Source: JAGLTZ01 sp964637695 (GTDB taxonomy: Bacteria > Blakebacterota > Blakebacteria > Blakebacterales > Blakebacteraceae). Taken from it: 43,013 nt of DNA. Shown here in pieces: positions 15,659 to 22,678 of this stretch (its first letter is position 1; each line of letters opens with the position of its first letter). Where the stretch lies: contig CAZWVF010000017.1 in NCBI GenBank assembly GCA_964637695.1, positions 1 through 43,013 of the forward strand. The letters are read 5' to 3'. The notes beneath the pieces were generated by a model that had not been told where the DNA came from, ran no database searches, and was given only the letters and a program-made list of their open reading frames with translations. The position numbers and the translations under genes are program-made.

Positions 15659-17176
15659 CTACATTCCACCGCCGTTATCGTGCTGCATGCCCGCCATGGT
15701 GCCACCGGCCATCGCCTTCAATTGACTTTCGGAATCGAGCAGGAAACCGCCTGAAGATGCCACGTGTGCGCCTTCATTCAGTCCCTCCAGGATCTGGTAG
15801 AAATCACCGATCCGCAGGCCGAGTAAGACATTACGCGGGCTGAATCTGTTCGGTTTGATTTCCTCCCAAACGACCTGGCGGTATCCGGTGTTTACGACTG
15901 CCGAAACAGGCACCACAAGCGTGGTATTCACCGGTGCGTGAACGACGGCCCTGCCGAACATCTGGGGCCTCAGGGAGCCGTCAGGGTTCGGGAAACGGGC
16001 GCGGATCTCCACGCTCCTGGTTCTGGGCTGTACGACGGGATCGATAAATGTGATGTTTCCCCTGAATATTCTGCCGGGGTGAGCTTCGGTCGTAACGAGG
16101 ATCTCCTGGCCCATCTCCAGGAATGGGAGCTCATACTCGTAGACATCTGCATACATCCAGAGGCTGGATAGATCTGCGATATCGTAGAGTGTCTGACCCT
16201 GCTTAACGTACTGGCCTTCCTGTACCATCTTCTTGAGCACCGTCCCCGATGCCGGAGCGTAGATGGTAGTCGTGGTCCTTGCTTTGCGGGTCTGTTCCAG
16301 TTCTGCGATTTGCGCTTCGGTTATGCCCCAGAGCAGCAGACGTTCCCTGGCACCGGTACGAAGGCGTTCCTGGGCCTTCCGAAACACCTCACTCCAGGCC
16401 TGCAGACCGTCCGGGTCAGGGAGCGTGCTCAGGTATTCCTCCTGCGTCTGGATCAGAGCCGGGCTGTAGATTTCGAGAAGCGGCTGGCCCCGGTGGACCA
16501 GGTCTCCGGTAAAATCGACGTGCAGTTTTTCGACACGACCGCCGATCCAGGCGGCAACATGAGCCAGGCGCTGTTCGTCCACGTCGAATCGACCGACGGC
16601 GGTAATCTCCTTCTCCAGTGTGCGGATCTCTGCCATGGAAGTAGCCACGTTCGCCAGCACGCGCTGTGCGGGAGAGATGGTTACATCGACGAGGCCTGCG
16701 ACTGCCGCTTCGCTCATCTCCATCTCCCCGGACGCTGACTGCCGGCGAGGAACCAGGCTCATACCGCAGATCGGACAATCACCGGGCTTATCGCTGACGA
16801 CAGAGGGATGCATTGGACAGGTGTAAACCAGCTCACCCGATTCAACACCGGTTACCTGCCCACCTTCACGCGTGTACCCGGCATGCTCTTCCTCGGACAT
16901 ACCCATATCGGCCGCGGTTGTGGCAGGTCCGGCGGTTGTTTCCCTCTGCTTCGGGACCAGGCTCATGCCGCAGATCGGGCAGTCACCCGGTTTGTCGCTT
17001 ATGATGGACGGGTGCATCGGACCGACATAGTAGATATCTGCCTGTTCCTGGTTGCCGCCGCCACCCGGTCCGATTATCGTGATTGCCGCAAAACTGCCTG
17101 CTGCAACCAGAACGACTGCGGCAGCTATCATGATCAAACGTTTTTTATTACGCATTTTTCTACCCCGTTCAGTCAT
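15659..17176 (-). CDS. cusB: CusB-like periplasmic adaptor with two heavy-metal-binding domains
   Basis: The 505-residue membrane-fusion protein has an N-terminal membrane anchor (about 13-36), then two heavy-metal-binding (HMBD, YHYCPMHP-type) modules at about 49-76 and 117-144, each with PGDCPICGMSLVP. The first lacks the leading Cys (VGPMHPS instead of TCPMHPS, Gly52). Barrel-sandwich, beta-barrel and membrane-proximal domains follow, with the lipoyl-like half-motif IYAPASGTVLKKMVQEGQYVK. It bridges the pump and the outer-membrane channel and hands over metal. The start lies 2 bp after the stop of the TolC-type gene; Met8 is another possible start. The last residues (HDNGGGM) are Gly-rich. 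Confidence 0.92.
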   Translation of the reverse strand: MTERGRKMRNKKRLIMIAAAVVLVAAGSFAAITIIGPGGGGNQEQADIYYVGPMHPSIISDKPGDCPICGMSLVPKQRETTAGPATTAADMGMSEEEHAGYTREGGQVTGVESGELVYTCPMHPSVVSDKPGDCPICGMSLVPRRQSASGEMEMSEAAVAGLVDVTISPAQRVLANVATSMAEIRTLEKEITAVGRFDVDEQRLAHVAAWIGGRVEKLHVDFTGDLVHRGQPLLEIYSPALIQTQEEYLSTLPDPDGLQAWSEVFRKAQERLRTGARERLLLWGITEAQIAELEQTRKARTTTTIYAPASGTVLKKMVQEGQYVKQGQTLYDIADLSSLWMYADVYEYELPFLEMGQEILVTTEAHPGRIFRGNITFIDPVVQPRTRSVEIRARFPNPDGSLRPQMFGRAVVHAPVNTTLVVPVSAVVNTGYRQVVWEEIKPNRFSPRNVLLGLRIGDFYQILEGLNEGAHVASSGGFLLDSESQLKAMAGGTMAGMQHDNGGGM

Positions 17177-17178
17177 TG

Positions 17179-18462
17179 TTATCTCCCCAGTTCTTCGAGG
17201 GATGTACCTGTAACTGCTTCAAGATCGGCCAGTTGCCGATGGTATTCCGTGGTTACTCGTACTGCCTCAAGCTGGTAATTGAAAAGAGTCGTCTGGGCAG
17301 CGATCAGGGTCAGGAAGTCCACTTGCTCCACACGGTATCCCGACAGGGCGCTGGTCAGAACTCCTTCGGCCTGCGGAATGATCTGTTCGGCATACAGTTC
17401 CATGATGCGCCTGGAACGTCGCAGTTCGCTGGCCAGTTTCTCTATCGCCGATTCTACCTGAAGCTGGACATTCCGGAGCCGGTAGTTCGCCTCTGCCAGT
17501 CGCGACCTGGCCTCTTCAACAGCCATATCCTGCTTCCTGCCGGCATAGATGGGTATCTGCACTCCAACCATCCCGGTAATCAAGTCCCTGCGGCCGCCAT
17601 CTCTCTGGGCGTAAGCGGTTGATATGCTCCAGCTGGGACGGCGCAGTCTTATTGCCAGTTCGATTGCCGTCCCCCGCTGATCAACCATAGCCCTCGATCG
17701 GGCAATCGATGGATTTCTTTTACCTGCGACTTCAGCCAGTTCATCAACTGCCGGCAGGTCAGGCATCCGGCCGGGCAGGACAAGATCAGCTATGGGAGTG
17801 CCGGCGGGCCTGTCCCGTAGTGCATTTATTCTGCTTACCAGACCCACTCGCTTCTCTTCCAGGATTATCAGGCGTTCCGTTAACCTGGAATGTTCCAGCT
17901 GGGCCTTCAGAACATCCTGCTGAATTCCGCGTCCGGTCATATACCTGGTTTCTGCATTCTTCACGAACTGCTGAAGGAGAGCCTGGTTCTCAGTTGCGAT
18001 TGATACCGATTCGTCCAGGAAGTAGAGGTCGAGGAAGGCTCTTTTTGCGGTCTGTGCAAGCTGTTCGCGAGTGACGGTCAATTGGCTTTCAGCGATCTCT
18101 ACGCCTGCCTCAGCTACGGCCGTACGGGCACCGAGCACACCAGGAGCCGGAAATCCCTGTGTAGCTGTAAGCTGTTTCATCGTCATCGGTTCCTGATTGA
18201 ACCTGAAAGTAGTCACCGGAATATTCATCAGGCTGAAACCTACCATTGGATCCGGGAGTGCGCCTGCCTGTGGGACCCTGAGAAGACCTGCATTGATTGC
18301 GGCCTGATCGGCAGCCAGAGCCGGATTCCGATCCAGGACCTGTTGAACGAAATCATCCATAGTGAGAACTGAAGGATCCTCCCCTGTCTGTGCGATGCTC
18401 TGACCTGCTGTTCCCAGAAAGAGGAGACAGGCGGCCAGAATTCTCATGCTTTCTTTTATCAT
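17179..18462 (-). CDS. cusC: TolC/CusC-type outer-membrane factor
   Basis: The 427-residue protein has a signal peptide (MIKESMRI start, cleavage after SIAQ near residue 25) and two outer-membrane-efflux repeats, each starting near DEFVQQVLDRNPAL-type helices and rich in long amphipathic helices. It should trimerise into the outer-membrane duct of the CusCBA-type pump. There is no lipobox Cys, unlike E. coli CusC. It sits 38 bp after the receiver-Fis regulator and 2 bp before the adaptor, so it belongs to one four-gene operon. The ribosome site is weak. Confidence 0.88.
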   Translation of the reverse strand: MIKESMRILAACLLFLGTAGQSIAQTGEDPSVLTMDDFVQQVLDRNPALAADQAAINAGLLRVPQAGALPDPMVGFSLMNIPVTTFRFNQEPMTMKQLTATQGFPAPGVLGARTAVAEAGVEIAESQLTVTREQLAQTAKRAFLDLYFLDESVSIATENQALLQQFVKNAETRYMTGRGIQQDVLKAQLEHSRLTERLIILEEKRVGLVSRINALRDRPAGTPIADLVLPGRMPDLPAVDELAEVAGKRNPSIARSRAMVDQRGTAIELAIRLRRPSWSISTAYAQRDGGRRDLITGMVGVQIPIYAGRKQDMAVEEARSRLAEANYRLRNVQLQVESAIEKLASELRRSRRIMELYAEQIIPQAEGVLTSALSGYRVEQVDFLTLIAAQTTLFNYQLEAVRVTTEYHRQLADLEAVTGTSLEELGR

Positions 18463-18500
18463 TCTGATTTCACTTTCCGTTTTTGTATTCAGTACAACCT

Positions 18501-19145
18501 TCAGGAAGCCTGACTGATTCCATATTTACGCATCCGGTAGATCATAGTATTACGGGTAATGCCGAGTGCACGGGCAGCTCGGGACTGGTTGCCTTTGTGC
18601 AGCTCGAGAGCTTTCATAATCAACTGTCGCTCCACTTCTGCAAGCGAGAGACCGGCATCGAGCAATCTGTCGGCCAGCCAGCCGGGATCGATCGGCAGAC
18701 TTCCGGTATACGATTCCGAGGGATCCTGGTTGTTTATCCTCTCCCTCAGGAGCCTGTTATCCTCCATCAGATTGTGCAGTTCCATAGCCTTGTGAATGAT
18801 CCTGGGAAGCTTCTCATTCAATTGGTCAAATGGAACAATCTCGATAGCACCGCGGTTCAATGCCTCGATGGAGACAGCATCATTTGGGGATTCAGATAAT
18901 ACGATTACCGGAACCTCCGGCAGCCGGTTGGTCAGGAATGCCAGCAGGTCCAGTCCTTCAATTCCGGGTACTCGGAGATCGGTTAAGATCGAGGCGATAT
19001 TATGGTAGTTGAGGATATTCAATGTACCGGCGGTATCCGCAGCCTCCAGAACCTGATATCCAGTTTTCTCCAGGTGATTCCGCAACAGGATTCGTGTTTG
19101 AGCATTATCTCCGACCACAAGGATTTTCTGGCTGTGGCTGTTCAT
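18501..19145 (-). CDS. Receiver-Fis HTH regulator without sigma-54 domain, degenerate receiver
   Basis: The 214-residue regulator joins a receiver (about 5-118) to a Fis/NtrC-type helix-turn-helix (LAEVERQLIMKALELHKGNQSRAARALGITRNTMIYRMRK), with no AAA+ domain between. Asp56 (LTDLRVPG) could accept phosphate and Ser84 is kept. One residue of the acidic pocket is Gly12 (VVGDN), and the conserved Lys before Pro-Phe is missing (IEIVPF). It may therefore act without phosphorylation. I chose ATG 19145 because GGAGG lies 8 bases upstream. It leads the cusCBA operon, whose promoter has the shared triple box, so it is probably induced by the same metal signal. Confidence 0.85.
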   Translation of the reverse strand: MNSHSQKILVVGDNAQTRILLRNHLEKTGYQVLEAADTAGTLNILNYHNIASILTDLRVPGIEGLDLLAFLTNRLPEVPVIVLSESPNDAVSIEALNRGAIEIVPFDQLNEKLPRIIHKAMELHNLMEDNRLLRERINNQDPSESYTGSLPIDPGWLADRLLDAGLSLAEVERQLIMKALELHKGNQSRAARALGITRNTMIYRMRKYGISQAS

Positions 19146-19195
19146 TAACCACTCCTCCAAATGCAACACTTCGGTGCGTCAAATAACGCAACTGC

Positions 19196-19240
19196 AACAT
19201 AGAAGAGCTTAGATGAAGGAATTATGAAGGTATTCTGAAA
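19196..19240 (-). promoter_or_regulatory. Triple 11-bp-spaced box promoter of the regulator-cusCBA operon
   Basis: In gene direction TTTCA (19240-19236), CTTCA (19229-19225) and CTTCA (19218-19214) are spaced 11 bp apart. TATGTT (19201-19196) follows after 12 bp. Box sequence and spacing match the HMA promoter at 381-425 almost exactly. Confidence 0.7.
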
Positions 19241-19303
19241 GCGAATTTATTGTTGCATATGCCTCAATTCGCGCACTTTGAACCGCCCGATCAGTTTCCG
19301 TCC

Positions 19304-19379
19304 GCCCGGCGCAGGGAGCCGGGCATCGTGTCCAGGCTTTGAAGGTTCTGACAGCTCCGCCGGGAAATGATCCCGGCGG
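19304..19379 (-). terminator. Two GC-rich hairpins between convergent-side ends, possible terminator
   Basis: GCCCGGC/GCCGGGC (19304-19310 with 19318-19324) and CCGCCGGGA/TCCCGGCGG (19357-19365 with 19371-19379) are perfect stems with 7- and 5-base loops. They lie downstream of the S10 peptidase gene, which reads toward them. No clear U-run is present on that strand, so rho-independent termination is only possible. Confidence 0.5.
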
Positions 19380-19413
19380 GCCCTTTGAAGGAATACAGGT
19401 TCAGTCCTGAACC

Positions 19414-20913
19414 CTATCTCGGTACTGCTGACCTGATGAATCCGGCCAGGTCCAGCTTCATCTTCATCAGTGAGGGCAGATGTATGTACATCATGTGTCC
19501 CGACTCGTAGAAGGCGAAATGGATCCGGTCCTTCAGTAAACCGGTCAGGTCCAGGTGTGAGAATACGTACTGGGCCGTGAAGTAGTCGCAGGCGGCATCG
19601 TAGTAACCCTCGGTTATCAATACCTGCAGATACTTGTTCCTGGTCATCGCATCGCGCAGCATCTCGCCGACTACTACCGAGTCGTCGGTGTTCCAGGGAC
19701 GTACATCCCCCCATATCTCATAGCTCAGGTCGGTCTCGTAGTTGAGTTCGGTCCGGATGTAGTGGTTGAATGCCCCTGCAAAGGTCCCCTCCCAGTCCAC
19801 CAGTGCCTGGTCGTACTCGTTCACCTCACCGGCGGCATCCGCGTCCCTTCCCGTGTACCGGCTGTCCAGACGGCCGACTGTGAGACCCTGATCCCTCAGC
19901 AGTTCCTTCCTGAAGCGCCCGGTATCGATTCGGAGATTGCAGTTACGGATGTAGTCGGGAGAGAGCCCCGTGTACCTGGAGGTTCTGCTGATGATATCAT
20001 TCTTTTCGCTCTCCGGAAGGTATCCGCCCTTTGTCAGAGCCAGAAGATAGTCATTCATGGCGAATTCCTCGACCTCGGCCAGAACTTCAAGCAGTTCTTT
20101 GTTCTGCAGGTCGGGGGGAAGCTGTTTGTGGTACCAGGCGGTCGCCGTGTAGTGGGGGAGTATCAGCGCGTAGCCGACATCGCCGCTCGTATCGACCCCG
20201 AGACTGGTCATCGAAACCAGTATGACACCGTTGAAGAACATCAGGTGTTCTTCCTGGAGATAGCTCACCAGTCCCGACGCCCTGGTCGTTCCGTAACTCT
20301 CGCCGATCAGGAACTTGGGTGATTCCCAGCGATTGTTCCGCGTGACCCACATCCGTATGAACTCAGCTACCGATTCAATATCTTCCATCGTCCCGTGATA
20401 GGCGTGGGGATCTTCTCCCTTGGCCATGCGGCTGTAACCGGTTGCTATCGGATCTATAAAGACGACATCGGCCACATCCAGGATCGAATATTCGTTGTCG
20501 ACAAGCTTGTAGGGAGGCTGGAGGGCAAAGCCATCAGGGTCTGCAACTACCCGCCTGGGACCGAGCACTCCCATGTGCAGCCAGACCGAGGCCGTACCCG
20601 GGCCGCCGTTGAAGGAGAAGAGCAGGGGACGCGTGCTGTAGTCGTCCACGCCGTCCATCATGTATGCCATGTAGAACATGCTGGCCATGTCTTTTCCGTA
20701 ATCGTCCTTCAGGACATATGTGCCGGCGGTTGCCGTGTAGTCGATCGACCTGCCGTCTATGCGGATGGAGTTGCGGGTTTTTGATGATGTTTCCTCCAGG
20801 GTCTCTCCAACCAGTGCTTCCAGCTCGATCTCGCCGGGTTCCTGTGCCTGAACATACCCCTGAGAAATCACAAGCCCCGAGATGACCAGAAATTGGATGA
20901 GTTTCCGCTTCAT
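19414..20913 (-). CDS. S10 serine carboxypeptidase-like secreted peptidase
   Basis: The 499-residue protein has a signal peptide (MKRKLIQF start, cleavage after VQAQ near residue 24) and an alpha/beta-hydrolase fold of peptidase family S10. FNGGPGTASVW (101-111) is the oxyanion segment, GESYGT (204-209) holds nucleophile Ser206, Asp439 is in GYYDAACDY, and His473 is in ESGHMMYI. These are the residues of a carboxypeptidase triad. It should trim C-terminal residues of peptides in the periplasm. A GGAGAGAG site precedes the ATG. It stands alone between the regulator operon promoter and an XRE remnant, and shows no link to metal resistance. Confidence 0.9.
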   Translation of the reverse strand: MKRKLIQFLVISGLVISQGYVQAQEPGEIELEALVGETLEETSSKTRNSIRIDGRSIDYTATAGTYVLKDDYGKDMASMFYMAYMMDGVDDYSTRPLLFSFNGGPGTASVWLHMGVLGPRRVVADPDGFALQPPYKLVDNEYSILDVADVVFIDPIATGYSRMAKGEDPHAYHGTMEDIESVAEFIRMWVTRNNRWESPKFLIGESYGTTRASGLVSYLQEEHLMFFNGVILVSMTSLGVDTSGDVGYALILPHYTATAWYHKQLPPDLQNKELLEVLAEVEEFAMNDYLLALTKGGYLPESEKNDIISRTSRYTGLSPDYIRNCNLRIDTGRFRKELLRDQGLTVGRLDSRYTGRDADAAGEVNEYDQALVDWEGTFAGAFNHYIRTELNYETDLSYEIWGDVRPWNTDDSVVVGEMLRDAMTRNKYLQVLITEGYYDAACDYFTAQYVFSHLDLTGLLKDRIHFAFYESGHMMYIHLPSLMKMKLDLAGFIRSAVPR

Positions 20914-21039
20914 GTTCTCTCTCCTGATTTCAGATGCGGAAATACAATACAGCAGAATGACGGAAGCCCATAACAGAACCAGTATCAGCAGGGACCTGTC
21001 CCCCCAAATAATTCCATCCGATCAATAACACCGCATTTT

Positions 21040-21222
21040 GTGTCTGCAGATCCCTCAGGGGATCATCCAGATAGGGCAGGGTGCACGCGACAGACGATCA
21101 TCCTGCTGGAGAGAAAGAGATATGTGCCTTCACTGGCGCTCGCGTTCAGGATAGCCAGGACCTTCAGTGTTCCTGTCGATGAAGTGTTCCAGTTCGATGA
21201 GGAAGATGAGATTCAGGAGTGA
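21040..21222 (+). pseudogene. Remnant of a small XRE-type HTH regulator
   Basis: The frame reads GCTRQTIILLERKRYVPSLALAFRIARTFSVPVDEVFQFDEED, which is the C-terminal two thirds of short YozG-like XRE regulators. The first helix-turn is missing: the stretch before it (DPSGDHPDRAG) resembles a corrupted form of the usual helix (LSQEELADRAG). The only start is a GTG with no ribosome site. I take it as a truncated gene. The rest of the 471-bp gap (20914-21384) shows nothing else recognisable apart from the leader of the next gene. Confidence 0.6.
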
Positions 21223-21384
21223 TCCCAGTCACTTCATGTCCAGAACGGCAATGTGAAGATAAGGAAATCCCGAACGGGATGTTAGAATGATAGAAGTTGT
21301 ATGATCTGCTCATTATTGTAAGGTTAGATAACTGGAATTAAATTCGAACTGGATGTGCGATAACCCGAGCGAATCGAGGTTGCT

Positions 21385-22473
21385 GTGAGAAAAACGGTTC
21401 GTACAGGCGGGGGAGTTGCCCTCGTCATTTTCCTCTCTCTACCGATATTCCTTGCCGGGTGTTCACAGGAAGAGCAGGCAGGAGAGGAATACGCTGCACT
21501 GGAAGCGGATTTTAACGCTCGTATAAGCGATGTCGAATCGAATGAGGCCTACGCGGAAGTCGTAGAGGAATTCAAACCCCGGTTCGAGACTTTCGCCGCC
21601 AGGTACTGGGGTACGGAGGCTGCACTCGATGCCGGACTGTGGCTTCTGGGTAACCTGGGGATGGAGGAGGACAAAGAGGCACGTGAAGCAGCCCTGGTGG
21701 CGATGACCGATGAGATCTTCAAGCGTTATTCCAGATCACCTTATATGGAAAAATTTGCTTCGATGCAGGGTTTGTATCCCGAGGATCTCCGGGAAAAGTA
21801 CTTCGGTGGTCTCCAGGAAAATTCACCTCATGCAGGTGTAAGGGCGGCGGTAATCTGGGCTGCAGCTCGAAATGCTGACATCGATATTATCTACGGCGAT
21901 GAGGATCTTGACAGGGATGCTCTGGAGGACCTGAAAAAGAAGAACCTGGAGTTGCTGGTCGCCGGGTACGCCGACATTCCGCTGAGGAATTCCACATACG
22001 GTGCTGCTGCCGAGGCGATGTTGAACGCCCATAGTATGGAGGATCTGGCGATCGGCAAGCCGGCTCCCGAGATTATCGGGGCCAATGTCGATGGCGAGGA
22101 GATGCGGCTGAGTGACTTTCTCGGAAAGGTGGTGGTCCTCGATTTCTGGGGGGACTGGTGACCGCCCTGCCGGGCCATGTACCCACACGAGCGGTCGCTC
22201 GTGGAAAGGCTGAAGGACGAACCGTTTACCATCCTCGGCGTCAACAGCGATCCGGAAGAAAGATACAGGGAGGCCATCGAGCGGGAGAACCTCACCTGGC
22301 CCTCCTTCTGGGATGGCGGTGACACCAGCGGTCCAATCGCCACCAGATGGGGTGTGCGCGGCTGGCCTACCATCTACATCATCGATCACGAAGGCATAAT
22401 CCGTGACAAGAACAAGCGCGGAGAGGCGATGGATGAAGTAGTTGACAGGCTCCTGGCAGAGATGAACAAGTAA
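21385..22473 (+). CDS. TlpA-like thioredoxin-fold lipoprotein, candidate selenoprotein (UxxC, in-frame TGA)
   Basis: One frame of 363 codons is interrupted only by TGA at 22159-22161. The N-terminus is a lipoprotein signal (GTG start, GAGGT upstream, LAGC lipobox), then a helical domain (about 30-225). A TlpA/AhpC-TSA fold follows: GKPAPEI, LGKVVVLDFWGDW, then TGA, then PPCRAMYP, and the cis-Pro region RGWPTIYIID. TGA stands where the first Cys of WCxxC belongs, giving U259-P-P-C262. A 7-bp hairpin with a GGUC loop lies 24 bases after it. Family members reduce disulfides or oxidised partners in the periplasm; Sec would raise reactivity. If TGA is a plain stop, the gene is a pseudogene or a sequencing error, but the perfect frame on both sides argues against general decay. 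Confidence 0.75.
22186..22203 (+). promoter_or_regulatory. SECIS-like hairpin
   Basis: CACGAGC (22186-22192) and GCTCGTG (22197-22203) pair perfectly around the tetraloop GGTC (22193-22196). The loop begins 31 bases after the TGA, within the range I recall for bacterial SECIS elements. The E. coli fdhF element also has GGUC at its tip. Unlike fdhF there is no bulged U in the upper stem, and the spacing is longer. It lies within the coding frame, as bacterial SECIS elements do. Confidence 0.6.
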
Positions 22474-22526
22474 CACAGAACTGAAGTTCTTCAACAAGTT
22501 TGACAAAGACATAGAATCACCGAATG

Positions 22527-22556
22527 AGACGGGCTCCACCTGCCTGGAGTCCGTCT
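22527..22556 (+). terminator. Terminator-like hairpin after the selenoprotein gene
   Basis: AGACGGGCTCCA (22527-22538) pairs with TGGAGTCCGTCT (22545-22556) over 12 bp with one G-U pair and a 6-base loop, followed by TGTCATT. It lies 53 bp after the stop at 22473, supporting that stop as the real gene end. Confidence 0.65.
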
Positions 22557-22678
22557 TGTCATTACGGGATCCCTCAAGATTCCATGTTGAACTGATGGCA
22601 TGACGGAGGATGTAACGTTTCTGGCTGAAAATCGTATCTAACAGACGATGGAATTCCTCTCGATCTTCAGGAGCGAGC

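Noticed and set aside
22159..22161. TGA as an ordinary stop ending a 258-residue lipoprotein, with a separate gene from ATG 22177
   Set aside because: The thioredoxin fold would be cut at its active site, and the ATG at 22177 has no ribosome site and lies inside the fold. The uninterrupted frame and the hairpin favour read-through as Sec, though a base error is not excluded.
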